Source: an uncultured Erwinia sp.
GTDB taxonomy: Bacteria > Pseudomonadota > Gammaproteobacteria > Enterobacterales > Enterobacteriaceae
Direction: 5' to 3'
Assembly: GCA_945290265.1 (NCBI GenBank)
Contig: CALYQW010000032.1
Span: 1 to 35,848 of the forward strand
Length of the DNA stretch: 35,848 nucleotides
Under the pieces are notes generated by a model, which saw nothing but the letters and a program-made list of their open reading frames with translations, made no database searches and was not told the origin of the DNA. Position 1 is the stretch's first letter. Every line of letters begins with the position of its first letter. Made by a program: the position numbers and the translations under genes. Shown here in pieces: positions 1-10,007 of this stretch.

Positions 1-55
<55 letters not shown>

Positions 56-76
56 GTAGCGCCGTTGCGGATGTGC

Positions 77-105
77 ATACTACGGACAGGAGGTCTGGCT
101 GTCCA
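77..105 (-). promoter_or_regulatory. sigma70 promoter for the tRNA-Arg operon
   Basis: On the minus strand TGGACA (105-100) is followed after exactly 17 bases by TAGTAT (82-77). A GC-rich stretch follows, as in discriminators of stable-RNA promoters. The predicted start near 70 lies about 15 bases before the mature tRNA 5' end at 55. Confidence 0.7.
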
Positions 106-180
106 GTGGTTTTTTCACAAAAAAACGCGTTTGCTTACGCTTTGCGCAGTCCGTATAAAGTCTCAGCGTTTTTCAGGTAA

Positions 181-921
181 TTACAGGTCGCCGCGCCAGT
201 AATAGCCGAGGAATTTAAATAATTTAAGCTGTCTTCTCAGACGGGAAGGTTGTACCAGCAGACGATACAGCCACTCCAGCCCCATCTTCTGCCAAATCTT
301 TGGTGCCCGCCTCACATGGCCGGTAAACACATCATAGGTGCCCCCCACGCCCATATACAGCGCTTCCGGGTAAAGCGCTTTGCAGTCACGCATCAGGAGC
401 TCCTGACGCGGCGAGCCCATCGCCACGGTGACAAAGGCCGCACCGCTGGCGGCAATGCGGGCAAACAGCGCGTCACGATCTTCCGCTGAAAAGTAACCGT
501 CCTGCGAGCCGACGATATTGACCTGCCACTGCTCGCGCAGCCGCTGTTCGGTTGCTGCCAGAATATCTGCCCGCCCCCCGACAAGAAATACCGGCGTGCC
601 TTCACGTCCGGCACGCACCATCAGCGCCTGCCACAAATCGGCACCAGCAATACGCGACACCTGAGCATCCGGGTATTTCTTGCGGATGCAGCGCACCACG
701 CTAATTCCATCAGCATACTGGTAGTCAGCCTCATTAATCAGCTGAAATGTCTGAGCATCTTCTTCCGCTTTCAGCATCTTTTCTGCATTCAGCGCCACCA
801 GCGAGCCGCGTTTCAGCTCCCCATCCTGGTAAAGAAAATCGACAAATTGTGCCATATCCCGAAAACCCGACAGCCTGAAGCCACGAATGGGATACTGAGG
901 AACCATGGATAAATTCTTCAT
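181..921 (-). CDS. wecG: UDP-N-acetyl-D-mannosaminuronic acid transferase (ECA lipid II synthesis)
   Basis: WecG adds ManNAcA to undecaprenyl-PP-GlcNAc (ECA lipid I), making lipid II at the cytoplasmic face of the inner membrane. The 246-residue protein is of family length and shows the WecG/TagA/CpsF (GT26) signatures: NAEKM near 45, YADGISVV near 70, GADLW near 93, VGSQDGYF near 137, and MGSPRQE followed by [20 protein letters not shown] in the C-terminal part. The ATG at 921 is preceded by AAGGGA. It is the last gene of the leftward wec operon, 25 bases after wzyE. In E. coli yifK follows; here the tRNA-Arg promoter follows directly. Confidence 0.96.
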   Translation of the reverse strand: MKNLSMVPQYPIRGFRLSGFRDMAQFVDFLYQDGELKRGSLVALNAEKMLKAEEDAQTFQLINEADYQYADGISVVRCIRKKYPDAQVSRIAGADLWQALMVRAGREGTPVFLVGGRADILAATEQRLREQWQVNIVGSQDGYFSAEDRDALFARIAASGAAFVTVAMGSPRQELLMRDCKALYPEALYMGVGGTYDVFTGHVRRAPKIWQKMGLEWLYRLLVQPSRLRRQLKLFKFLGYYWRGDL

Positions 922-946
922 GTTATTCCCTTTAACATTATTATTT

Positions 947-2311
947 TCATAAACTACTCCGTCCGTCTGACGAGGCGCGCAACGCTGGCAGCGTTCCCCG
1001 CAGGCGGATTAACCCGGCACTGTCCAACAGCCAGAACACCAGTTTCGCCACCAGCACACAGACAGCAAAAATCAGGCAGAAAAAAACCACTCTGGAAACA
1101 AAGGAATCCAGACCTTCCCGCGCCAGCACAATCATATTGAACACCGCACCAAAGCAGAAACTCTGCAACACCGCGCCTTTAAAGCAATTCCGATGCCCGC
1201 GCCCCAGCTGATATAACCAGTCAAACCACTTGATAATTAGCCCAACCGCGATCGCGCCCAGCGGAATAAACGCCGCACCGCCCATCACCACCAGCGAGCC
1301 AATTAACGTGGGCGAGATCGCCAGCCCGGAGTGATTGTCCAATACTTCCCAGGTGAAGTAGTTGGCGCTGTTGAGGATTTGCAGAGGACGGTCATGCCAC
1401 ATCCAGCCGGGGATAAAGACATAGAAATCACGCACGATGGGTGCCAGGCCCTGGAAGTCTATCTTGTGGTAATTTTGCAGCAGCAGTCCCAGATTTTCCC
1501 ATGGTGAAAAGGTATCGCGCGTCAAATAGAGAAAGGTGTACAGCGCCTCGTCGCCGCTGACGTCGAGGTTATACCGTTTCAACGCCAGCCAGAACATGCC
1601 GATAATGCCGCCCACCCCGGCCATCACCAGCATCCACAGCGCGATCCAGCCACGGATAATGCCAATAAACAGAAACAGCGCGAAGGCGATAATAATATTG
1701 GCCCGGGTGCCCCCGACAATCGAGTAAGTGAGAAAACCAAAGGCGACGGTGGTGAACAGAAACAGCAGCCAGCGTCGAAAGTCCGGTTTCAGGAAGTAAA
1801 CAATCAGCATCGCCGGAATAAAGAAATAAAAAAAGCGCTTTAACGCCACCCCTGACACTTCCGCGGAAAAAATCTGGCTGTAGCTGTGCAGTTTAAACAG
1901 CAGAAAACCGTTATGGATAAAGAAGATGCTGACGCTGACCAACGCCACCAGCGCCATCATTATCCCGCTGAGCTGGGCTTCGACCCGGTTAATGGTGAAA
2001 ATTTCACGCGCGGCTGGCGCTGATGCCGCCCTGAGCCGGGTTTTATAACTGACGTAGTAAATGGCATAAAAGCAGCCTGCGGCCAGCAGCGCCTGCAACA
2101 GATATTCCGGCGGCACCACCGTGACGTCAAAATCGAACACCAGCAGGCAGGTCAGCGGAAAGCCGAAGAAAAATGTCAGCAGAAACAGCAGGGAAAAGAA
2201 GACGTTAAAATTAAATCTCACACGGCGAAACTCACGCCAGGTCAGCGTCAGCACAAAACCGGCGCACAGCAGGTACACCGCCAGCAGTCCGGCAAACTGT
2301 AACAGGGTCAT
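947..2311 (-). CDS. wzyE: ECA polymerase
   Basis: WzyE polymerises ECA trisaccharide repeats on the periplasmic side of the inner membrane in the Wzx/Wzy pathway. The 454-residue product is strongly hydrophobic, with about ten or more membrane segments, and has the length of the enterobacterial protein (about 450). Recognisable stretches are [16 protein letters not shown] near 200 and [20 protein letters not shown] near 255-275, followed by a large periplasmic loop. Its ATG overlaps the wecF stop in an ATGA tetranucleotide (2308-2311), implying translational coupling. The last 25 or so residues, rich in Arg and Ser, are a poorly conserved cytoplasmic tail. Confidence 0.94.
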   Translation of the reverse strand: MTLLQFAGLLAVYLLCAGFVLTLTWREFRRVRFNFNVFFSLLFLLTFFFGFPLTCLLVFDFDVTVVPPEYLLQALLAAGCFYAIYYVSYKTRLRAASAPAAREIFTINRVEAQLSGIMMALVALVSVSIFFIHNGFLLFKLHSYSQIFSAEVSGVALKRFFYFFIPAMLIVYFLKPDFRRWLLFLFTTVAFGFLTYSIVGGTRANIIIAFALFLFIGIIRGWIALWMLVMAGVGGIIGMFWLALKRYNLDVSGDEALYTFLYLTRDTFSPWENLGLLLQNYHKIDFQGLAPIVRDFYVFIPGWMWHDRPLQILNSANYFTWEVLDNHSGLAISPTLIGSLVVMGGAAFIPLGAIAVGLIIKWFDWLYQLGRGHRNCFKGAVLQSFCFGAVFNMIVLAREGLDSFVSRVVFFCLIFAVCVLVAKLVFWLLDSAGLIRLRGTLPALRASSDGRSSL

Positions 2312-3384
2312 AAGTTGTCTCCCTCAACCTGTTGCAATGCCTGCTGCCATCCCGCCAGATAGCCGGGCGCAAAGAAGGCAATCTGTTGCGTATCGATTTG
2401 TCGCAGCTGAGTCTGTGCCTGGTGAATTTGTTCTGCATCGGGCAGCGCGTCACTGAAAAAGAACGGCACCTGTTGCCCGGTGAGATCGCGCCAGAATGGG
2501 TTCTGACGGTTAAGCACAAAAGGCACGCCCGCCTGAATCAATAAACAAAGCGTACCTATCCCCTGCTGACGTTCAAAAATAAAGTAACCCAGATCGCAGC
2601 GTGCAATCAGCGCCAGATAATCGTCAAAGGCCAGCTTATCCGTCTGCAGCTGCACCTGTCCGGCGGGGAACAGTGCTGCTGCCGCCGTCGCAATCTGCTG
2701 AATGTAGGACTGATTGTGCGCCGGGTAGCCCAGCGGAACGATTACCTGCACATCAGCGCCAAAGCGGTCACGTATTTCCTGCAATGCCTGCAAATGGCGA
2801 TTGCTGGCATCCCCGGAATTCCCCAGCAGGATGGTCAGTGGCCCGTTCTGGGACTGGCGCAGCGGCACATCCTGCGCCAGCCGGGTAGGAAAATAGAGCA
2901 GCGAAGCCGGTACCTGTGGATAGCGTTGGTGAAAATAGTGAATATCGCCACGGGTAGCAAATACCCGCGCTACGCGCTTTTGCGCCTGACGCCGCAACAA
3001 ATAGAACAGGCGAAATTTCAGGCTGGTGGCGTCTTCATACAGGTCAGCGCCCCAGATATGCCAGTAACACTGCGCGCGCGCGATGCGTCCGGTCAGCAGG
3101 GCCAGCCAGAGGAAAGGATTAAACTGCCCGTGGCAGAAGAAGCGCATTGACCGCTGTGTTCGCGCGTGCGCGATCACAGCCTGTGCCAGCGCTTTTTTAC
3201 TGGCAAAGCGGGTGACGGCCAGCTCTCGATAATGGTGTGCAATATCCGTTTGCGCACTGACCAGCCAAAACTGGCGCGGTTGTTGCGCCGGAAGCTGTTG
3301 CTGCAACTCCCGATCAAAAAATTGCAGCACCGTATGGTTATGGTGCGGGATATCTGAACCTAAAAGGTGAATTACTGTAGTCAT
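2308..3384 (-). CDS. wecF: TDP-Fuc4NAc:lipid II Fuc4NAc transferase
   Basis: WecF adds the third sugar, 4-acetamido-4,6-dideoxy-D-galactose, from dTDP-Fuc4NAc to ECA lipid II, giving lipid III. The 358 residues agree with the GT56 family length (about 359). The N-terminus [20 protein letters not shown], the motif [27 protein letters not shown] near 110-135 and the [13 protein letters not shown] nucleotide-sugar stretch near 185 are typical. It overlaps wzxE by four bases at its start and wzyE by four at its end, so translation of the three is probably coupled. Supply of its donor depends on WecE and WecD encoded upstream and on dTDP-sugar enzymes not found in this operon. Confidence 0.95.
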   Translation of the reverse strand: MTTVIHLLGSDIPHHNHTVLQFFDRELQQQLPAQQPRQFWLVSAQTDIAHHYRELAVTRFASKKALAQAVIAHARTQRSMRFFCHGQFNPFLWLALLTGRIARAQCYWHIWGADLYEDATSLKFRLFYLLRRQAQKRVARVFATRGDIHYFHQRYPQVPASLLYFPTRLAQDVPLRQSQNGPLTILLGNSGDASNRHLQALQEIRDRFGADVQVIVPLGYPAHNQSYIQQIATAAAALFPAGQVQLQTDKLAFDDYLALIARCDLGYFIFERQQGIGTLCLLIQAGVPFVLNRQNPFWRDLTGQQVPFFFSDALPDAEQIHQAQTQLRQIDTQQIAFFAPGYLAGWQQALQQVEGDNL

Positions 3385-4631
3385 ACTCGTCTGCGATAGA
3401 GAAGGAAAACGCCGGTACAGAGAACAAAATAAACGCTATAGGTTGCCAGGTAAGCCTGAGCCGCACCTGCTGCCCCATGCAGCGGAATAAGCCAGCGGGA
3501 AAAGCCGGTCAGCAGCACAAACTGACTGATTTCTGTCAGCAGATAAAAGCGCAGCGAAGCGCGGGCAATCACCAGGTAACCAAAAACATAGCAGCCGGTT
3601 TTTAACACGTCACCACTCAGTTGCCAGATAAACAGATCGCGCATCCCGCTGAACCGTTCGGAGAACAGCAGCCAGATAGCGAAATCACGCAGCAGCCAGA
3701 CGGTAAAACTCATCAGCGCCACCGCCGGCAGGACAAAACACAGCGCGCGCACAATTTCCCGCGAGATTTCCGCTCTGTCTGTCAGACGCGCCAGCACCGG
3801 CAGCAGCCAGACGCTGAAAGTGGCAGTAATAAACTGCAGATAGGCATCGGAGATACTGCTAACCCCCTGCCACAGCCCCACCTGCTCCCAGCCGCTGTGC
3901 GCCGCCAGCAGGTTACGCATCATCACCCAGGCCACCGGCAGCGTGACGGCGGTAATCAGCGTCATCAGAGTAAATTTACCCAGCCGCGCAGCCAGTTCTG
4001 GATGCCATTGCGGCAGCAGCCAGCGCAGCGGCAGATGCTGACGTTTCACCAGGATGGCACCCGCCGGGATCACCACCAGCGCCGGCACCAGCGCCAGCCC
4101 TGCCAGTGCACCGCCGTAACCGCCCAGCCAGTGGCAGAGGAACCACCCGGCCACACCAATAATACTGCCGGCTATCAGCGCCAGCGCATTGCCGGCCGCG
4201 TCCCGGAAACCTTTGATAATCGCCAGCGCCAGATTTGCCCAGGCAATCCCCAGCTGCAGAAACGCCAGAACCCGGATCACCGGCTGATAACGCACGTCAT
4301 TAAACAGCGCCTGGCTGATGGGCGCAGCAAACAGCAGAAACACCGCCGCCAGTAGCAGGGAAAAACTGAGCACCATCGCCGAGGCGGTGCCGGTGACCGC
4401 CTGCAGCCTGGCGGGCTGCTGCTGGTACTCGGCGACATATTTGGTAACGCCATTAAAAATACCGGCACCGGCCAGTACCCCCAGCACGGTGATCAGCTGG
4501 CGAAAGTTACCCGCCAGACCAATACCCTGCGGACCATAAGCCACGGCCAGCATTTTGACCACCAGCAAACCGGCGACAATTTTTACCCCGGTTGACGCCG
4601 CCGTCCACAGCGATGTTTTTGCCAGTGACAT
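3381..4631 (-). CDS. wzxE: ECA lipid III flippase
   Basis: WzxE moves undecaprenyl-PP-linked ECA trisaccharide from the cytoplasmic to the periplasmic leaflet. The 416-residue protein is of normal length and almost entirely hydrophobic, with about twelve membrane segments, as in the polysaccharide transporter branch of the MOP superfamily. The N-terminus MSLAKTSLWTAASTGVKIVAGL and the GPQGIGLAGNFRQL loop near 34-48 are characteristic. The ATG lies one base after the wecE stop, and the stop overlaps wecF. Confidence 0.95.
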   Translation of the reverse strand: MSLAKTSLWTAASTGVKIVAGLLVVKMLAVAYGPQGIGLAGNFRQLITVLGVLAGAGIFNGVTKYVAEYQQQPARLQAVTGTASAMVLSFSLLLAAVFLLFAAPISQALFNDVRYQPVIRVLAFLQLGIAWANLALAIIKGFRDAAGNALALIAGSIIGVAGWFLCHWLGGYGGALAGLALVPALVVIPAGAILVKRQHLPLRWLLPQWHPELAARLGKFTLMTLITAVTLPVAWVMMRNLLAAHSGWEQVGLWQGVSSISDAYLQFITATFSVWLLPVLARLTDRAEISREIVRALCFVLPAVALMSFTVWLLRDFAIWLLFSERFSGMRDLFIWQLSGDVLKTGCYVFGYLVIARASLRFYLLTEISQFVLLTGFSRWLIPLHGAAGAAQAYLATYSVYFVLCTGVFLLYRRRV

Positions 4632-4632
4632 A

Positions 4633-5763
4633 TCAGGAAAAATAGCTCAGCAGTGAGTTAATCACCGTTTTCTGATTGTTATCAGACAGGTTGTAAAACA
4701 GCGGCAGGCGCAGCAGGCATTCGCTTTCTGCCGTGGTAAAGCGATCCTCGCCGTGGAAACGGCCAAAGCGCTTACCGGCGGGGGCGCTGTGCAGTGGAAT
4801 ATAGTGAAACACCGCCAGGATTTCCGCTTCTTTCAGCCAGGCGATCAGCGCACTGCGGTCAGCGTTATCGCGCAGCCGCAGCCAGAACATATGCGCGTTC
4901 TGCTCAACCTCAGCCGGCACCACCGGCAGCGTAATGCGTCCGCGCGCGGCCAGCGGCTGTAGCGCCTGATAATAGTTGCGCCACAGGCGCAGGCGCTGCT
5001 GATTAATCTGTTCGGCGGCTTCCAGCTGCGCCCACAGGTAGGCAGCCTGCAAATCGGCCATCAGATAGCTGGAGCCGATATCACGCCAGGTATATTTATC
5101 CACCTGCCCACGGAAAAACTGGCTGCGGTTGGTGCCCTTCTCGCGGATGATTTCCGCCCGCTCAACCAGTGCCGGATCGTTGATCAGGGTTGCGCCGCCT
5201 TCGCCGCCGGCAGTGTAATTTTTGGTTTCATGGAAGCTGAAGCAGCCTATATGGCCTATAGTGCCCAGCGCCCGGTCTTTCCAGGTCGACATCACGCCCT
5301 GCGCGGCATCTTCCACTACCCACAGCCGGTACTTCGCTGCCAGCGCCATAATGGTGTCCATATCGCAGGCCACCCCGGCATAGTGCACCGGTACGATAAC
5401 TTTGGTTTTATCGGTGATCGCCGCTTCAATCAGGCTTACATCCATATTCATAGTGTCAGGGCGCACGTCGATAAATACGATGGTGGCACCGCGCAGCACA
5501 AAGGCGTTGGCCGTGGAGACAAAAGTGTATGACGGCATAATAACTTCATCACCCGGCTGGATATCCAGCAGGATGGCCGCCATTTCCAGCGAGGCGGTAC
5601 AGGAAGGGGTCAGCAGCACTTTAGGACTGCCAAAACGCTGCTCCATCCACTGCTGGCAGCGACGGGTAAAACCGCCATCACCGCACAGCTTGCCACTTTC
5701 CATGGCGGAGCGCATATATTCCAACTCAGTGCCGACAATCGGGGGGGAGTTAAACGGGATCAT
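4633..5763 (-). CDS. wecE: dTDP-4-amino-4,6-dideoxygalactose transaminase
   Basis: WecE transfers an amino group from glutamate to dTDP-4-keto-6-deoxy-D-glucose, giving dTDP-Fuc4N for ECA. It is a fold-type I PLP enzyme of the DegT/DnrJ/EryC1 family. The Schiff-base lysine is K181 in SFHETKNYTAGGEGG; the cofactor-contacting aspartate is D152 in VVEDAAQG. Its 376 residues match the E. coli length. It overlaps wecD by four bases (ATGA, 5760-5763). Its substrate is normally made by RffG, whose gene is absent from this operon. Confidence 0.96.
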   Translation of the reverse strand: MIPFNSPPIVGTELEYMRSAMESGKLCGDGGFTRRCQQWMEQRFGSPKVLLTPSCTASLEMAAILLDIQPGDEVIMPSYTFVSTANAFVLRGATIVFIDVRPDTMNMDVSLIEAAITDKTKVIVPVHYAGVACDMDTIMALAAKYRLWVVEDAAQGVMSTWKDRALGTIGHIGCFSFHETKNYTAGGEGGATLINDPALVERAEIIREKGTNRSQFFRGQVDKYTWRDIGSSYLMADLQAAYLWAQLEAAEQINQQRLRLWRNYYQALQPLAARGRITLPVVPAEVEQNAHMFWLRLRDNADRSALIAWLKEAEILAVFHYIPLHSAPAGKRFGRFHGEDRFTTAESECLLRLPLFYNLSDNNQKTVINSLLSYFS

Positions 5764-6470
5764 CGGGTTTTCCTGTATAGCCAGTATGCGGTGCGTTCAA
5801 TCACGCCACCGCAACCAAGATAGAGACGCAACGCGGCAATATTACCCAGCTGCGTTGCAATATAAAGCCGGTTCAGACGACGGGCACGACACCAGTCGCT
5901 GGCGGCCTCAATCAGGCGCTGCCCCACACCGCAGCGCTGAAATTCTGGCAGTACCGCCAGCAGCCCGACCCGCGCACAGCCATCAGGCAGCTCGCGCAGC
6001 GAGACAAATCCCTGCATTGCGCCCTGTTTATCCACCGCCAGCAGGCACTGATGATCAAAGGTACCCTGTACGGCATTTTCAATCCACTGCGCATAGAAGC
6101 GCCCGCTGTCCGTGGGGGCATACCAGGGGGCGCGAAAACGGCTCAGACTGAACGCCTGCGCTGCCGCGCTGCGCAGCGCGGCAATATGCTGCGGGCGGGC
6201 AATGCGGATATCATCAGCTCGGGCCACCGGGGTGACGGGCAGCATACAGTCAGCTTCACCTTCCACCAGCACAAATCCCAGCGCCGCCAGCGCATCCAGC
6301 TGCGCGCTGTGCGCCGCCGGTACTTTAACCTGCACCAGCTGATAATCCTGCAGTGCGGCAGGATCCGGCAGCCGGTCGCCCGCCAGCGTCAGCAGCGCAC
6401 TGTGACAGCCGAAAAACTGGTTTTCCCATTCCAGCGCAGTCAGTTGGCAAATATGGTCAGATGTATTCAC
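5760..6470 (-). CDS. wecD: dTDP-fucosamine N-acetyltransferase
   Basis: WecD acetylates dTDP-Fuc4N with acetyl-CoA, giving dTDP-Fuc4NAc for WecF. The C-terminal half is a GNAT domain: the acetyl-CoA pyrophosphate-binding loop is Q178-RCGVG, and a conserved tyrosine in the LYLGCGG segment near 217 fits the proposed general acid. The N-terminal half is the degenerate lobe typical of this family. At 236 residues it is slightly longer than the E. coli enzyme (224). In E. coli rffG and rffH lie between wecC and this gene; here only 11 bases separate wecC and wecD. Confidence 0.93.
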   Translation of the reverse strand: MNTSDHICQLTALEWENQFFGCHSALLTLAGDRLPDPAALQDYQLVQVKVPAAHSAQLDALAALGFVLVEGEADCMLPVTPVARADDIRIARPQHIAALRSAAAQAFSLSRFRAPWYAPTDSGRFYAQWIENAVQGTFDHQCLLAVDKQGAMQGFVSLRELPDGCARVGLLAVLPEFQRCGVGQRLIEAASDWCRARRLNRLYIATQLGNIAALRLYLGCGGVIERTAYWLYRKTR

Positions 6471-6481
6471 AGGCTTATCCT

Positions 6482-7744
6482 TTAACGCCAGACGCCCTTG
6501 GTATCAACCAGCCACTTCTGGCCGACCGCTGCCGGGCTTATCGCCTTAAACTGACGGTGATCCACCAGCATCACCAGCACATCGGCCTGCTCAAGCGCCT
6601 GTTGCGGCGTCACCAGGGTGGCAGCGGACGCCAGTGACGGCGGCAGTATTTCAATGTTCGGTTCCACCACCAGCGTAGTGCCCTGATGCCACTGCGCAAT
6701 CATTTGTGTCACCAGCATGGCCGGACTTTCACGCAGATCGTCAATATCCGGCTTAAACGCCAGACCAAAGCAGGCAATTCTCAACTCACTGGCGCGTTTG
6801 TCACTGGCGGCCAGGCACTCGGCGACCTGCTGCTTGACCTGTGACAGAACCCAGCCGGGTTTAGCGTCATTCACCTCTCTGGCGGTGCGGATCAATCGCG
6901 CCAGCTGAGGGTTCTGCGCCACGATAAACCAGGGATCGACCGCAATGCAGTGCCCGCCAACTCCCGGGCCGGGCTGCAGAATATTCACGCGCGGATGGCG
7001 GTTAGCCAGCTGGATCAGTTCCCAGACGTTGATCTGCTGTTCGGCACAAATCAGCGACAGTTCGTTAGCAAAGGCAATGTTCACATCGCGGAAGCTGTTT
7101 TCCGTCAGTTTGCACATTTCGGCGGTGCGTGCATCGGTCACTACACACTCACCGTCCAGGAACAGGTTGTACAACTCGCTGGCACGCTGCGAACAGCGAG
7201 GCGTCATGCCGCCAATCACCCGGTCATTTTTAAACAGTTCGGTCATGATTTTACCCGGCAGTACGCGCTCCGGGCAGTAGGCCACCTGGATATCTGCCTG
7301 TTCACCGGCCTGTTGGGGAAAGCTCAGGTCGGGACGCGCTTCAGCCAGCCATTGAGCCAGCTGTTCGGTCGAACCAACCGGCGAGGTCGATTCCAGGATC
7401 ACCAGGTTACCTTTTTCCAGTACCGGTGCCAGTGACGTCGCGGCAGCGGCAACCCAGGACATATCCGGGTGATGCCCATCTTTGAACGGCGTCGGCACCG
7501 CGATCAAAAAGGCGTCCGCCGCCTGCGGGCGGGTGACCGCCCGTAAATATCCTGCGGTGACTGCCGTCTGAACTACCCTGTCGAGGTCAGGTTCTACTAT
7601 GTGGATCTCACCGCGGTTAATGGTGTCCACCGCATGCGGGTTAGTATCGACACCTGTTACCTGTTTCTGACGCGAAGCAAACGCCGCCGCAGTTGGCAAG
7701 CCAATGTAACCCAGGCCAATGACTGAAATGGAGTTGAAACTCAT
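6482..7744 (-). CDS. wecC: UDP-N-acetyl-D-mannosamine dehydrogenase
   Basis: WecC oxidises UDP-ManNAc to UDP-ManNAcA with two NAD+, supplying the WecG donor. The 420-residue protein has an N-terminal Rossmann fold with G10-x-G12-x-x-G15 (IGLGYIGLP), the YCPERVLPG motif at about 156-164, and the catalytic cysteine C266 in [15 protein letters not shown]. The start overlaps the wecB stop by four bases (7741-7744). The short C-terminus ends ...LVDTKGVWR, as in the E. coli protein. Confidence 0.97.
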   Translation of the reverse strand: MSFNSISVIGLGYIGLPTAAAFASRQKQVTGVDTNPHAVDTINRGEIHIVEPDLDRVVQTAVTAGYLRAVTRPQAADAFLIAVPTPFKDGHHPDMSWVAAAATSLAPVLEKGNLVILESTSPVGSTEQLAQWLAEARPDLSFPQQAGEQADIQVAYCPERVLPGKIMTELFKNDRVIGGMTPRCSQRASELYNLFLDGECVVTDARTAEMCKLTENSFRDVNIAFANELSLICAEQQINVWELIQLANRHPRVNILQPGPGVGGHCIAVDPWFIVAQNPQLARLIRTAREVNDAKPGWVLSQVKQQVAECLAASDKRASELRIACFGLAFKPDIDDLRESPAMLVTQMIAQWHQGTTLVVEPNIEILPPSLASAATLVTPQQALEQADVLVMLVDHRQFKAISPAAVGQKWLVDTKGVWR

Positions 7745-8871
7745 AATCTAATCCGGTTATTTTTTAGCGTCTGGACAATCCTCTGGCATGCCAGCCCGTC
7801 ACCATAGGGGTTATGCGCACGGCTCATTGCCTGCCAGGCTTCGTTATCTGTCAGTAAACGTGTGACCTCCTGCACAATCTTATCACGGTCAGTGCCGACC
7901 AGTCTGACGGTTCCCGCTGTCACGGCTTCAGGGCGTTCGGTAGCATCACGCATCACCAGAACCGGTTTACCCAGTGATGGCGCTTCTTCCTGAATGCCAC
8001 CGGAATCCGTGAGGATCAGCCAGGCACGATCCATCAGCCAGATAAACGGCAGGTATTCCTGTGGCTCAATCAGGATGATGTTATCTATCCCACGCAGGAG
8101 GCGGTTAACCGGTTCTGTGACGTTCGGATTCAGATGGACCGGATAAACAACCTGGAGCTGCGGATGCTGGCGGGCAATCTCTGCCAGGGCATTGCAGATC
8201 CGTTCAAAACCATCGCCAAAGCTTTCGCGGCGGTGTCCGGTAACCAGCAGCAGTTTTTTATTTGCATCCAGAAACGGATAGTGTCCGGACAGGCTGCTTT
8301 TTAATGAGGCATCGCTTAACACCCTGTCGCGCACCCAGAACAGCGCATCAATCACCGTATTACCTGTCACGAAGATCCGCGCAGCCGGCAGATTCTCCCG
8401 CAGCAGGTTCTGCTGTGAGGTCAGCGTCGGCGTGAAATGATAACTGGCAAGGTGGCCGGTCAGCGTACGGTTAGCTTCCTCCGGCCAGGGGGAATAGAGA
8501 TCGCCGGTACGTAAGCCGGCCTCAACATGGCCCACTGGGATACGCTGATAAAATGCCGCCAGGCTGGCAGCAAAGGTGGTGGTGGTATCACCATGTACCA
8601 GCACCACATCCGGCCGGAAATCAGTCAGCACCTGCTGCATCCCCTGCAGAATACGGCTGGTGATTTCGGTCAAATCCTGTCCCGGACGCATAATATTCAG
8701 ATCGTAATCCGCCTCCAGCCTGAACAGCTGTAGTACCTGATCCAGCATTTCCCGATGCTGGGCGGTGACGCACAGACGCGACTCAATGTCCGCATCCTGC
8801 GCCAGTGCGTGCACCAGCGGAGCCATTTTTATCGCTTCAGGGCGCGTACCAAAAACCGTTAATACTTTCAC
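7741..8871 (-). CDS. wecB: UDP-N-acetylglucosamine 2-epimerase (non-hydrolysing)
   Basis: WecB interconverts UDP-GlcNAc and UDP-ManNAc, the first step to ManNAcA. Family residues are all present: D95 in HGDTTTT, E117 in [11 protein letters not shown]131 in PWPEEANR and H213 in [10 protein letters not shown] start it at the GTG at 8871: the product then begins [17 protein letters not shown] after the initiator and has 376 residues, exactly the E. coli length. AAGAGAG lies upstream as ribosome-binding site. The longer frame open to 8988 would add 39 unrelated residues and run into wzzE. Confidence 0.96.
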   Translation of the reverse strand: MKVLTVFGTRPEAIKMAPLVHALAQDADIESRLCVTAQHREMLDQVLQLFRLEADYDLNIMRPGQDLTEITSRILQGMQQVLTDFRPDVVLVHGDTTTTFAASLAAFYQRIPVGHVEAGLRTGDLYSPWPEEANRTLTGHLASYHFTPTLTSQQNLLRENLPAARIFVTGNTVIDALFWVRDRVLSDASLKSSLSGHYPFLDANKKLLLVTGHRRESFGDGFERICNALAEIARQHPQLQVVYPVHLNPNVTEPVNRLLRGIDNIILIEPQEYLPFIWLMDRAWLILTDSGGIQEEAPSLGKPVLVMRDATERPEAVTAGTVRLVGTDRDKIVQEVTRLLTDNEAWQAMSRAHNPYGDGLACQRIVQTLKNNRIRL

Positions 8872-8921
8872 CGTCACTCTCTTAATGCACAGTAATTTGG
8901 ATGCATAATGCGCGAATAACC

Positions 8922-9953
8922 TTAAACAGGTGTTCGGCGGCGCAGCAATGCACTTCCGGCTCCCACCAGCATGCCCACCACACCCCACATCACCATCATC
9001 AGCAGACGACGCGGGCTGTCACGGGAAACCGGTTCTTCCGGGGTACGCAAATAACGCCATGTCTCAAAAGAGGTGACGCGCTCAGGACCCGCGTTAAGCG
9101 TCTCCAGCATGGCGCGATCCTGTTCATACGCCTGGCCATAAGACGGGCCAGTAGCACGCAGCATGGCAAGTTGCTCCTGTAGCAGAGCACTACCCAGCAG
9201 GAACAACTGTGAATCCGGCAACTGATCGGCAGAGGCTGAGGTTTTCGCCTGTTCAAGACCCTGTTTCCGCGCAATATTCAGTGCCTGCTCAATGCGGTTA
9301 ACCTGGCGGCTGTACAGCGCACCGCTCACCGCCGCCTGACGCCTGATTTGTGCCTGCAGCTGAGCCCGGTGTGCTGCCCAGTCCCCGCTCAGCTGAGCGT
9401 TAAGTTGCTTAACCGCACGGGCGTTGGTAAACGCAATATACTGACGTAACAACCTGTTAGCATCGCGCGCCGTAGGGGCGACCAGCCTGATGGTATCGTT
9501 CAGTTTTTTTGCATTGTCTGCCGGCTGGAACTGGATGGTTGCGATAAGTTTATCCAGCAAGACCGCGTCTGTGCCCGCCTGGCCTTTTTTATGCTGCTGA
9601 TACCAGTCAGACTGTAACCAGAAGTCACGCCGGGTATCCCAGGCCGCCAGCTGCAAAAGAAATTCCTGGTAGGCATCATTTGCCACGTCAGGCAGTGTGG
9701 CGAACGGATTCGCACTGTTACCGTCCAGACGGATCAGGAACTGCTGCTGGCTGTAAAAGTCCGATAACATATTCAGCGCTGGCCGCTCGGTGATCGCAGT
9801 TGCGCTCCACTTTGGCGTCATCAGCATTGAGGCAATCCACGCCAGCAGCGCAAAGACGGCCCCTCCGGCGATAATCCGCCACTTACCGCGCCAAAGCCTG
9901 CAACACAGACCACGGATATCCAGCTCGTTATCCGCAACGTCAGGATAAGTCAT
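8922..9953 (-). CDS. wzzE: ECA chain-length modulator
   Basis: WzzE is an inner-membrane co-polymerase that sets ECA chain length. The 343 residues show the Wzz layout: a short cytoplasmic N-terminus, a first membrane helix near 31-48, a long periplasmic coiled-coil-rich domain, and a second helix near 318-337. The proline-rich motif [15 protein letters not shown] precedes the second helix. It is 54 bases downstream of wecA and about 50 bases upstream of wecB. The family is fast-evolving, so identity to E. coli is lower than for its neighbours. Confidence 0.92.
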   Translation of the reverse strand: MTYPDVADNELDIRGLCCRLWRGKWRIIAGGAVFALLAWIASMLMTPKWSATAITERPALNMLSDFYSQQQFLIRLDGNSANPFATLPDVANDAYQEFLLQLAAWDTRRDFWLQSDWYQQHKKGQAGTDAVLLDKLIATIQFQPADNAKKLNDTIRLVAPTARDANRLLRQYIAFTNARAVKQLNAQLSGDWAAHRAQLQAQIRRQAAVSGALYSRQVNRIEQALNIARKQGLEQAKTSASADQLPDSQLFLLGSALLQEQLAMLRATGPSYGQAYEQDRAMLETLNAGPERVTSFETWRYLRTPEEPVSRDSPRRLLMMVMWGVVGMLVGAGSALLRRRTPV

Positions 9954-10007
9954 ATTTTATTTCCTTATGGTCGGGATACCCGACGGTTAGTTAAGAAGAC
10001 ATCGCCG

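Noticed and set aside
3621-4355. 244-codon plus-strand open frame opposite wzxE
   Set aside because: It is very rich in Gln, His and Arg, typical of the antisense of a hydrophobic membrane protein gene; wzxE is clearly the real gene.
8872-8988. 39-residue N-terminal extension of WecB
   Set aside because: The family protein starts at [11 protein letters not shown], the GTG at 8871 has a ribosome-binding site, and the extension overlaps wzzE.
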